Positions 59,164 to 64,000 of a stretch of DNA of 64,000 bases are shown here, piece after piece. Made by a program: the position numbers and the translations under genes. This DNA is from a virus, in IMG/VR virus record IMGVR_UViG_3300046532_004322, positions 17,329 through 81,328 of that record, one strand, 5' to 3'. Each line of letters begins with the position of its first letter. Position 1 is the first letter of the stretch. The notes beneath the pieces were generated by a model. It was not told the origin of the DNA, made no database searches, and saw nothing but the letters and a program-made list of their open reading frames with translations.

Positions 59164-59225
59164 TTATCATCGAATTAAGTTGCATAATCGCACCGCCCGC
59201 CTTAATCGTTCTTTACCTACTCTGA
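59160..59225 (+). CDS. Micro-ORF 2, hydrophobic peptide of 21 residues
   Basis: ATG overlaps the preceding stop as ATGA. It starts MIIIELSCIIAPPALIVL and ends YLL, all hydrophobic except one Glu and a Pro pair. It directly precedes terminator T2 (about 7 nt). Confidence 0.5.
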   Translation: MIIIELSCIIAPPALIVLYLL

Positions 59226-59231
59226 AAAGTT

Positions 59232-59263
59232 GCCCTATCCTCGCAAGGGGATAGGGCTTCTTT
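59232..59263 (+). terminator. Array terminator T2
   Basis: Stem GCCCTATCC-TC/GG-GGATAGGGC with a GCAA loop at 59232-59257, then a T-rich run. Confidence 0.9.
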
Positions 59264-59511
59264 ATGCCCGAATCAGTCACAAGAGAATTGTGCAATAGAT
59301 TGGCAGGATCGTGCTTGGAATAGTGCAACGATGTAACGCGATCAGTCAACTGTCATAAGTCACTGATGCCCAAGGGTTTAGCGTGGGCGGCTGCCGCCGT
59401 CCCTAAACCTTTGGGGGTCAACGACTTACAACACGCCATGTACGAGAGAATTGTGCAATGCAAAAGTGTAATCAGGCAACTAAAAAGTTGCACAATACGA
59501 TTGCCCTGTGA
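59261..59511 (+). repeat. 251-bp array repeat, copy 2
   Basis: Second copy of 58291-58541. With 59512-59615 it fills the 390-bp non-coding stretch between cassettes. Contents: palindrome R2, CAACTAAAAAGTTG hairpin, then the P3 promoter region. Confidence 0.9.
59356..59428. repeat. 73-bp palindrome R2
   Basis: Same flanks as R1, but the centre reads CGTG ... GTCC, the exact reverse complement of R1's. Confidence 0.92.
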
Positions 59512-59578
59512 GAGCATTAGTCAACTTCCTAGTAATCGAATCGTGCAAGAAAATAGGTGAATATTTGGAGCGATTTAA

Positions 59579-59608
59579 TTCGCTATTTACCCCTTTTGCT
59601 CGTATCTT
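59579..59608 (+). promoter_or_regulatory. Array promoter P3, leaderless
   Basis: TTCGCT at 59579-59584, 18 bp, TATCTT at 59603-59608. ATG 59616 is 7 nt later. Confidence 0.75.
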
Positions 59609-59615
59609 GTATTAT

Positions 59616-59834
59616 ATGAAATTCGAATACGGAAATATCGACTCGCTGAAAGAGGGTACTTTGTACCATAGCAAGCAAAACAATAAAGTCGTGCGACTCG
59701 TAGAGTTGCACAAACAAGCAAGAATATGCATAATCAAGCACCATGCACAAGATCACTTGTTTCAACCCGAAGTCTTTTTTAAGGACTTAACCAAGGCAAC
59801 GAGCGATCAAGTCGAGGCTTACTTTCAAAGGTAA
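59616..59834 (+). CDS. Small array protein, paralogue of 57681-57905
   Basis: A 72-residue protein, MKFEYGNIDSLKEGTLYHSK then VVRLVELHKQARICIIKHHAQDHLFQPEVFFKDL, ending YFQR. It is clearly duplicated from, or the source of, the first array gene. The two copies sit in cassettes with different second genes, which shows that cassette contents are shuffled independently. Confidence 0.78.
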   Translation: MKFEYGNIDSLKEGTLYHSKQNNKVVRLVELHKQARICIIKHHAQDHLFQPEVFFKDLTKATSDQVEAYFQR

Positions 59835-59861
59835 GCTTTCAATCAAAACAAAAGGAAAATC

Positions 59862-60188
59862 ATGCGACAAGTAACGGAACATATCAAAAACGCCTTTTGT
59901 CAAGGCTTATCCTTGACAGTTGGAAACACTAAAACAGATGGTACAAGCGTCTTTCTTCACGGCAACGAGATTGTCAGGAGAGATCCAAGCGGGTTAGTCT
60001 TTGCTACGCTTGCGGGTTGGAACACTCGCACGACAATGGAAAGAGTCAACGGCATTACAGGAATGAATTTTCATCAAGTCGGGTTTGTTGCTTGTCTTGA
60101 TGACGAACCAATTTGCGAAGACGATTGGTTTGTGCAAACCCATGACGGAACGGCAACCGCCTTGCCTCCTCCTCCTTTGTCAATATAA
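59862..60188 (+). CDS. Small array protein
   Basis: A 108-residue protein with an AAAGGAAAA site: LSLTVGNTKTDGTSVFLHGNEIVRRDPSGLVFATLAGWNTRTTMERVNGI. This short beta-type layout with an acidic end (DDEPICEDDWFVQTHDG) and a Pro run is seen in small phage early proteins of unknown function. No family assigned. Confidence 0.7.
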   Translation: MRQVTEHIKNAFCQGLSLTVGNTKTDGTSVFLHGNEIVRRDPSGLVFATLAGWNTRTTMERVNGITGMNFHQVGFVACLDDEPICEDDWFVQTHDGTATALPPPPLSI

Positions 60189-60190
60189 TC

Positions 60191-60244
60191 ATGCTTTTAG
60201 CAATTGTACTTTACTCTTGTTTAGTTGCCTATTCGAATTGGTAA
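60191..60244 (+). CDS. Micro-ORF 3, hydrophobic peptide of 17 residues
   Basis: ATG two nt after the preceding stop; product MLLAIVLYSCLVAYSNW. The LVAYSNW end resembles FVAWINQ in micro-ORF 1 and LVFYVNQ in micro-ORF 4. Followed 17 nt later by terminator T3. Confidence 0.5.
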   Translation: MLLAIVLYSCLVAYSNW

Positions 60245-60261
60245 AAAAACCTTAGAAAGTT

Positions 60262-60292
60262 GCCCTATCCTCGCAAGGGGATAGGGCTTTTC
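60262..60292 (+). terminator. Array terminator T3
   Basis: Same 26-nt GCCCTATCC/GGATAGGGC stem with GCAA loop, then TTTTC. Confidence 0.9.
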
Positions 60293-60316
60293 TATGCCCC
60301 AATTAGTCACCTTTCA

Positions 60317-60389
60317 TAAGTTACTGATACCCAAGGGTTTAGCCTTGGCGGCTGCCGCCGTCCCTAAACCTTTGGGGAGCAACGACTTA
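60317..60389. repeat. 73-bp palindrome R3
   Basis: TAAGTT...GACTTA. The centre has the R2-type right part (GTCC) and a CCTT left part. Confidence 0.9.
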
Positions 60390-60431
60390 CAAGAAGTGAC
60401 CGATACCACTAAAAAGTTGCATCTTGGTGCT

Positions 60432-60447
60432 GATCCGCAAGCGGATC
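60432..60447. other. Conserved hairpin GATCCGCAAGCGGATC
   Basis: A short perfect stem upstream of promoter P4. Shorter versions occur at the matching places before P6 and P7 (CCGCAAGCGG). Confidence 0.55.
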
Positions 60448-60473
60448 GTGCAATAAGATAGTTGAATATTTAG

Positions 60474-60503
60474 TTCGCTATTTGGAGGGGCTTGTCGTAT
60501 CTT
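60474..60503 (+). promoter_or_regulatory. Array promoter P4, leaderless
   Basis: TTCGCT at 60474-60479, 18 bp, TATCTT at 60498-60503. ATG 60510 is 6 nt later. Confidence 0.75.
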
Positions 60504-60509
60504 GTACTT

Positions 60510-60734
60510 ATGATAAATGATGATTCCCTCGCCCGCACCGCTCACGCTCTCGGCATGACTGATGTCGAATTTACCGCACGGGAGGCGATTCTCGCACTTC
60601 CTCCCGTCTCGGATATTCCCCCGCCCCCGCCTATTCCCAAAGGCGTTCGTCCTCTTCCTCAAATTGAATCCACCCCCAAGGAACTCAGCGATTGGGTTAC
60701 TCAGGATCTTCTAGACGGGGCGTTCGACGACTAA
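60510..60734 (+). CDS. Small array protein with Pro-rich middle
   Basis: A 74-residue protein from ATG 60510: MINDDSLARTAHALGMTDVEFTAREAILALP, then a PPPPPIPKGVRPLP tract and an acidic end. The N-terminal helix pair could be a small protein-interaction domain. This cassette has no micro-ORF; terminator T4 begins 7 nt after the stop. Confidence 0.7.
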   Translation: MINDDSLARTAHALGMTDVEFTAREAILALPPVSDIPPPPPIPKGVRPLPQIESTPKELSDWVTQDLLDGAFDD

Positions 60735-60740
60735 AAAGTT

Positions 60741-60771
60741 GCCCTATCCTCGTAAGGGGATAGGGCTTTTC
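60741..60771 (+). terminator. Array terminator T4
   Basis: Same stem with a GTAA loop (still GNRA), then TTTTC. Confidence 0.9.
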
Positions 60772-60795
60772 TATGCCCCAATTAGTCACCTGTCA

Positions 60796-60868
60796 TAAGT
60801 CACTGATGCCCAAGAGTTTAGCGTGGGCGGCTGCCGCCAAAGGTAAACCTTTGGGGTGCAACGACTTA
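60796..60868. repeat. 73-bp palindrome R4
   Basis: TAAGTC...GACTTA with centre CGTG...AAAG. The remaining part of the 314-bp gap (60869-60980) is AT-rich with no ORF. Confidence 0.9.
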
Positions 60869-60980
60869 CGAAACATGACTGATACTACCATAATAATGAA
60901 CAATCCTTTAATATAATAAGTCAACTTTATAATATAATATATACATTAACCTATTTACCTATTTTATTGTATTATTCTAT

Positions 60981-61009
60981 TTGATAGAAAAGTATTATTT
61001 TGTTAAAAT
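60981..61009 (+). promoter_or_regulatory. Extra sigma-70-like promoter
   Basis: TTGATA, 17 bp, TAAAAT; just upstream of the array-type promoter P5, so this cassette may have tandem promoters. Confidence 0.45.
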
Positions 61010-61012
61010 AAA

Positions 61013-61042
61013 TTTGCTATTTATCGAAAAGTGGCTTACTCT
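61013..61042 (+). promoter_or_regulatory. Array promoter P5, leaderless
   Basis: TTTGCT at 61013-61018, 18 bp, TACTCT at 61037-61042. ATG 61049 is 6 nt later. Confidence 0.7.
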
Positions 61043-61048
61043 ATATAT

Positions 61049-61351
61049 ATGAAAGAGAAAAACACCGATTCACAAAGCTTTTCAATATTCGATCTGATCG
61101 AAAAGGGTCTTCATACTAATGAAGTTGCATATGAAGGAGCAAAAGTTTTAATGGATTTGCATGTGCAGTTAAATGCAATTAAAAATGTAGTAAAAAGCAA
61201 GAAAGACAAAAAGGGAGTTTATGCCAACGATCTTTCTGATGACCCTAATTCTATCTTGTGCGTAACCATAATTGATTGGATGGAACAAGAATTGAAAAAA
61301 ATCGAAAAGCATTACAATAAAACGCTTAATGTAAACCATTACGAAAGATAA
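61049..61351 (+). CDS. Small array protein
   Basis: A 100-residue protein from ATG 61049: SFSIFDLIEKGLHTNEVAYEGAKVLMDLHVQLNAIKNVVKSKKDKKG then a helical end (DWMEQELKKIEKHYNKTL). It looks all-helical. Function unknown. The next gene starts 4 bp after its stop, with only a weak AAGATAAG site. Confidence 0.7.
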   Translation: MKEKNTDSQSFSIFDLIEKGLHTNEVAYEGAKVLMDLHVQLNAIKNVVKSKKDKKGVYANDLSDDPNSILCVTIIDWMEQELKKIEKHYNKTLNVNHYER

Positions 61352-61355
61352 GAAA

Positions 61356-61592
61356 ATGAAAATCCAAAAATCCGAAAAAGACGAAAACACTTTAATCATA
61401 GCGGACGAGATCCTCGTCCGCTTGTGCGATGAAACCAATAAAATTCTTTCGGTAGAATTTCCTAAGAATTACTTGGAAAATCTAGAGGATGAAATCAAAT
61501 GGATGGTAATTGAATATCTTGACGCAAGATCCGAATGCTTGGCTTTCGGTAACAATGTTTGGACTGAAGCGAATCCTAAATGGGAATTCTAG
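61356..61592 (+). CDS. Small array protein
   Basis: A 78-residue protein: KDENTLIIADEILVRLCDETNKILSVEFPKNYLENLEDEIKWMVIEYLDAR, ending NPKWEF. Mixed strand and helix. The stop is followed at once by terminator T5, without a micro-ORF. Confidence 0.7.
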   Translation: MKIQKSEKDENTLIIADEILVRLCDETNKILSVEFPKNYLENLEDEIKWMVIEYLDARSECLAFGNNVWTEANPKWEF

Positions 61593-61598
61593 AAAGTT

Positions 61599-61629
61599 GC
61601 CCTATCCTCGCAAGGGGATAGGGCTTCTT
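61599..61629 (+). terminator. Array terminator T5
   Basis: Same 26-nt stem-loop with GCAA, then TTCTTT. The following sequence (61630-61722) resembles the left part of the 251-bp repeat. Confidence 0.9.
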
Positions 61630-61722
61630 TATGCCCGAATCGGTCACAATAGAATTGTGCAATAGATTGACGGGATCGTGTTCGTGATCGTACAATAGGG
61701 TAGTGCGATCAGTCAACCGTCA

Positions 61723-61795
61723 TAAGTTGCTGATAGCCAAAGGTTTAGCGTGAGCGGCTGCCGCCGAGGGTAAACCCTTGGGGAGCAACGACTTA
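61723..61795. repeat. 73-bp palindrome R5
   Basis: TAAGTTG...GACTTA. Its left arm reads CCAAAGGTTTA and its right arm TAAACCCTTGG, the opposite of the other copies (CCAAGGGTTTA / TAAACCTTTGG). The rest of the 327-bp gap, 61796-61883, has the conserved CCGCAAGCGG hairpin and no ORF. Confidence 0.9.
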
Positions 61796-61883
61796 CGAAA
61801 CATGATCAATACCACAGGAAAATTGCATCTCGGACGCTAATGCCCCGCAAGCGGATCGTGCAATAAAATAGTTGAATATTTAG

Positions 61884-61913
61884 TTCGCTATTTGGAGGGA
61901 CTTGTCGTACCTT
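61884..61913 (+). promoter_or_regulatory. Array promoter P6, leaderless
   Basis: TTCGCT at 61884-61889, 18 bp, TACCTT at 61908-61913. ATG 61920 is 6 nt later. Confidence 0.75.
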
Positions 61914-61919
61914 GTACAT

Positions 61920-62258
61920 ATGAAATTAACTATAGAGTTTGACGAGGTTACCGAATCTGAATTTTCCGCAAATATAGAATTTGCAGACGGGAGATCGTTT
62001 TGGGTAGAAGGTGAAAACGACACCGATGAAATGGAAAATCTTTATGGCGATCAAGTAGAGTCGATTTCTACTTTGGCTAGATTCGACTCGCTTAGCGATG
62101 TAAAGCCCTATGATCAAGACGGGGAAAGTTGCAACTCAATTTCTCTTTCTGAAATTGAAACAATTAAAAAGGCTCTAGATTCAGGACTTCGGGATTATGA
62201 AATTTCAGCACAAAAGTACAAGGTTGACTATTCTCCTAGATACTACGATTTAATATGA
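61920..62258 (+). CDS. Small array protein
   Basis: A 112-residue acidic protein from ATG 61920: MKLTIEFDEVTESEFSANIEFADGRSFWVEGENDTDEM, then a helix ETIKKALDSGLRDYEISAQ. Beta-then-helix layout; no family recognised. Stop and next start overlap as ATGA. Confidence 0.7.
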   Translation: MKLTIEFDEVTESEFSANIEFADGRSFWVEGENDTDEMENLYGDQVESISTLARFDSLSDVKPYDQDGESCNSISLSEIETIKKALDSGLRDYEISAQKYKVDYSPRYYDLI

Positions 62259-62377
62259 GGGTCAAAGTCAGAATCCCAATAAGTAAACAAGCTTGGAGCA
62301 AATCCATGCCACATAAGAGGAATAATAAAGTCCTTCCTCGCAAACAAAAACACAAGGAAAAAATATGTACATCCTAG
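62255..62377 (+). CDS. Very basic 40-residue peptide
   Basis: ATG overlaps the preceding stop. Thirteen of 40 residues are Lys or Arg and only one is acidic: MRVKVRIPISKQAWSKSMPH, then a KRNNKVLPRKQKHKEK run. It could bind nucleic acid. It is small, and support comes only from coupling and composition. Confidence 0.4.
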   Translation: MRVKVRIPISKQAWSKSMPHKRNNKVLPRKQKHKEKICTS

Positions 62378-62514
62378 AATCAATCCCGTTTCTTAATAAA
62401 ACAGGTTGGATTGCCGAGAGCATTCCAATGTTCAAGAGAGAAGCCGAGGCTTTGCTAAAGTCAAGACGAGCTTTCGAGGATCGCAAGTTTCGCTATAAAC
62501 TCACAAAAGTATAA
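62365..62514 (+). CDS. 49-residue array peptide
   Basis: ATG 62365 has an AAGGAAAAAAT site. The product is MYILESIPFLNKTGWIAESI followed by a basic helix (MFKREAEALLKSRRAFEDRKFRY). Its stop overlaps the next ATG (TAATG). Confidence 0.5.
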   Translation: MYILESIPFLNKTGWIAESIPMFKREAEALLKSRRAFEDRKFRYKLTKV

Positions 62515-62573
62515 TGGAAATTTTAACTATTCTCTTATTCTCAGCCTTAGTCTTTTATGTAAACCAATTGTGA
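62514..62573 (+). CDS. Micro-ORF 4, hydrophobic peptide of 19 residues
   Basis: Overlaps the preceding stop by 1 nt; product MEILTILLFSALVFYVNQL. Same ending type as micro-ORFs 1 and 3. There is no terminator stem here: palindrome R6 begins 17 nt later. Confidence 0.5.
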   Translation: MEILTILLFSALVFYVNQL

Positions 62574-62589
62574 AATAAGTCAACTTACA

Positions 62590-62662
62590 TAAGTTACTGA
62601 TAGCTAAGGGTTTAGCGCGGGCGGCAGCCGCCAAAGGTAAACCTTTGGTGGTTAAGGACTTA
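62590..62662. repeat. 73-bp palindrome R6
   Basis: TAAGTTA...GACTTA. Centre CGCGG...AAAG with A instead of T in the middle. It lies between convergent genes, and its end overlaps the stop of the leftward gene at 62660. Confidence 0.9.
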
Positions 62663-62968
62663 CAGAAGAGTAGCCTTCACAACCTTGGTGCATTGCCAAA
62701 CCCAATTGCCACCCTTGCCATTTAAGCCCTTGTAGTAACGCAAGCCCGCCTGCCAAGCATTCTTTCCGTACTGACGCACGACAAAGGAATGGTTCATAGT
62801 GCGGTTCTGTACAGTTAAGGCATATAGATTGCCAGTAGTATGAGCTTGCCAAAGCCTTTGCCTACCTCTCCATACAGGATCGAAAGGAATATTGCTCTTG
62901 CAATCAGCAGAGTCATGCAATCGCTTTTGTTGAGCAAACCAATCTAATTGTGCTTGTGTTAGGTTCAT
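62660..62968 (-). CDS. Small leftward array protein
   Basis: A 102-residue basic protein: MNLTQAQLDWFAQQKRLHDSADCKSN, FDPVWRGRQRLWQAHTTGNLYALTVQNRTMNHSFVVRQYGKNAWQAGLRYYKGLNG, ending VVKATLL. It looks like a small alpha/beta domain with many aromatic residues. Function unknown. It lies 4 bp after the 68-aa gene of the same orientation. Confidence 0.7.
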   Translation of the reverse strand: MNLTQAQLDWFAQQKRLHDSADCKSNIPFDPVWRGRQRLWQAHTTGNLYALTVQNRTMNHSFVVRQYGKNAWQAGLRYYKGLNGKGGNWVWQCTKVVKATLL

Positions 62969-62972
62969 CGTC

Positions 62973-63179
62973 TTAGAATTTTAGTGATTTTAGTGAGGTG
63001 TTCTTTTTGAGCCATCTCCTTAATGGATGGAATGCTTTTGCGGAGAAATGTGCGAGATACTGCTCGCCATTCTTTGCGAGTATCATTTGACCACTCGCAG
63101 TCGCCCGAATCTCTGCAATTTCGGGACATTTTTTCAGCTGTTTTAATACTTTTCGAGTTCCGCTTTCTGAATGTTTCAT
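62973..63179 (-). CDS. Small basic leftward array protein
   Basis: A 68-residue protein: HSESGTRKVLKQLKKCPEIAEIRATASGQMILAKNG, EQYLAHFSAKAFHPLRRWLKKNTSLK. Another frame overlaps here (62965-63204), but this one starts exactly 6 nt after an array-type promoter, so I prefer it. No family recognised. Confidence 0.65.
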   Translation of the reverse strand: MKHSESGTRKVLKQLKKCPEIAEIRATASGQMILAKNGEQYLAHFSAKAFHPLRRWLKKNTSLKSLKF

Positions 63180-63185
63180 ACTTAT

Positions 63186-63214
63186 AAAGTACCACGCTAA
63201 ACAAGGGAACGCAA
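63186..63214 (-). promoter_or_regulatory. Array promoter for the leftward pair, leaderless
   Basis: Read leftward: TTGCGT (63214-63209), 17 bp, TACTTT (63191-63186), 6 nt, ATG 63179. Confidence 0.7.
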
Positions 63215-63240
63215 GAAAAATCTTAGTGAAAATGCTTTCG

Positions 63241-63313
63241 TAAAGTGTTGATGACCAAGGCTTTAGCCTGGGCGGGTGCCGCCGAGTGTAAACCTTTGGG
63301 GAACAACGACTTA
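63241..63313. repeat. 73-bp palindrome R7
   Basis: TAAAGTG...GACTTA between divergent promoters. The outer arm TGTTG/CAACG pairs better than in other copies, while positions 4-5 do not. Confidence 0.88.
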
Positions 63314-63410
63314 CGAGAAGTGACTAATACCACAGAATAGTTGCATCTCAGAGCTAATGTCCCGCAAGCGGATAAGTCAATAAAATAGTTGAATATTTGG
63401 AGTTATTTTA

Positions 63411-63440
63411 TTTGCTCTTTACCTGTTTTTGTTCTATATT
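63411..63440 (+). promoter_or_regulatory. Array promoter P7, leaderless
   Basis: TTTGCT at 63411-63416, 18 bp, TATATT at 63435-63440. ATG 63447 is 6 nt later. Confidence 0.72.
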
Positions 63441-63446
63441 CTATTT

Positions 63447-63857
63447 ATGAAAGTTAATTATTCCTTATCCCTTGAGAGTATTGAAGAAATGAATGGTGGT
63501 ATGTTCGATGCAAATTGTATTGTTACCATCTCCGCAAGCAATGATGACGCACCCGAATCAATTACGGACTTGATGATCTACGCAAGCGTGGATTTCCTTG
63601 CTGATTGTGACGAGGGAGGTTTTTCCCTTCGTGCTGATGTTCGAGGGTTTCAAGTTTACGATTCCAACGAAAAGGAAATTTGCCCTGCCGATCACTTCGA
63701 CTCAATCGAAGATCGAGACATTGAAAATTTTCTCGAAAGTGACGGAAATTGGAACATCAACGAGGCTTGGAATTGGATGGACGATAGACTCCAAGGAATA
63801 GCTGAAAGCTCAAAGCTCGAGTCTCAACTCTCAAATCTCGAAAGTCGCCAAAAATAA
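63447..63857 (+). CDS. Small acidic array protein
   Basis: A 136-residue protein from ATG 63447: MKVNYSLSLESIEEMNGGMFDANCIVTISASND, a middle FSLRADVRGFQVYDSNEKEI and a helical acidic end. It looks like a small beta-rich domain with a C-terminal helix. No family recognised. Its stop lies within the start of palindrome R8, with no separate terminator. Confidence 0.7.
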   Translation: MKVNYSLSLESIEEMNGGMFDANCIVTISASNDDAPESITDLMIYASVDFLADCDEGGFSLRADVRGFQVYDSNEKEICPADHFDSIEDRDIENFLESDGNWNINEAWNWMDDRLQGIAESSKLESQLSNLESRQK

Positions 63858-63927
63858 AGTACTGATAGCCAAGGGTTTAGCCTAGGCGGCTGCCGCCGAG
63901 CGTAAACCTTTGGGGAACAACGACTTA
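63855..63927. repeat. 73-bp palindrome R8
   Basis: TAAAGTA...GACTTA, centre CCTAG...GAGC. Its first bases are the stop codon of the preceding gene. Confidence 0.9.
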
Positions 63928-63952
63928 CGCAACGCTATTCTGCCATGATGCA

Positions 63953-63985
63953 CAAAAAAAGCCCGCCTCGTGGCGAGCTAATTCT
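63953..63985. terminator. Bidirectional terminator at the right edge
   Basis: A7, stem GCCCGCC/GGCGAGC with a TCGT loop and one mismatch, then a T-containing run. It could end the array in either direction. Confidence 0.6.
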
Positions 63986-64000
63986 TTTAAAAAATTATTT

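Noticed and set aside
62965-63204. 79-residue leftward ORF
   Set aside because: It overlaps the 68-residue frame that starts exactly 6 nt after an array-type promoter; composition is less protein-like.
58386-63927. Palindromes as integron attC sites
   Set aside because: The cassette layout is similar, but the RYYYAAC and GTTRRRY core sites are absent, no integron integrase is in the window, and several cassettes hold their own promoter and two or more genes.
58386-63927. CRISPR array
   Set aside because: Repeats are 73 bp with 400-1000 bp coding spacers; no short regular spacers and no cas genes.
1-64000. Insertion sequences or integrase
   Set aside because: No transposase, tyrosine or serine recombinase motif was seen in any real gene of the window.

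Overview
The window is a piece of a large, AT-rich, tailed double-stranded DNA phage genome (class Caudoviricetes). It carries a complete head and tail module: terminase, portal, protease/scaffold, HK97-type capsid protein, connectors, tail tube, a 4,177-residue tape measure and tail-tip proteins. I see no sheath or contractile baseplate gene, so a very long-tailed siphovirus is the simplest reading. The host cannot be named. Promoters in the replication block look like ordinary sigma-70 promoters.

Layout. (1) 1-9.35 kb, leftward: a carbohydrate block (nucleotidyltransferase-kinase fusion cut by the window edge, HAD phosphatase, cupin, GDP-L-fucose synthase, epimerase, GDP-mannose 4,6-dehydratase, glycosyltransferase). 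It is interrupted by a fibre-like protein that seems to need a -1 ribosomal frameshift, and is headed by the class I ribonucleotide reductase large subunit. (2) 9.6-14.7 kb, mostly rightward: nucleotide and DNA metabolism (dNMP kinase, sigma-like factor, SSB, a Rad52-like annealing candidate) from near-leaderless sigma-70 promoters, with one leftward membrane coiled-coil gene. (3) 14.7-57.4 kb, leftward: the virion genes, read from PhoH and a membrane-anchored subtilisin through a second sigma-like factor, an ERCC4 nuclease, terminase, portal, scaffold, capsid, connectors, tail tube, chaperone-position genes, tape measure and tail tip. A GTGTA-type motif recurs upstream of several of these gene groups and is a candidate late promoter. 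(4) 57.5-64 kb: an array of small gene cassettes, mostly rightward and visibly more GC-rich than the rest.

The array is the most unusual part. A typical cassette has an almost invariant promoter (TTYGCT, 18 bp, TAnnnT, 6-7 bp, ATG) that should give leaderless mRNA, then one to three small genes of unknown function. Four cassettes end with a tiny hydrophobic ORF of 16-21 codons. Five are closed by a GNRA-loop terminator, and all are separated by a 73-bp imperfect palindrome. There are eight palindromes, all exactly 73 bp. In two of them, inside an otherwise near-identical 251-bp duplication, the central 21 bp is exactly inverted. The layout recalls the mobile promoter/stem-loop cassettes (PeSL) of T4-type phages, but differs in the long palindrome, its flipped core, the leaderless start and the recurring micro-ORFs.

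How the parts may fit: cassette genes and the replication block would be early, and late genes would follow once a phage sigma-like factor reads the GTGTA motif. The GDP-fucose genes and glycosyltransferase may decorate the virion or host surface; several virion proteins carry Thr/Pro-rich segments that could be glycan acceptors. These links are inferences.
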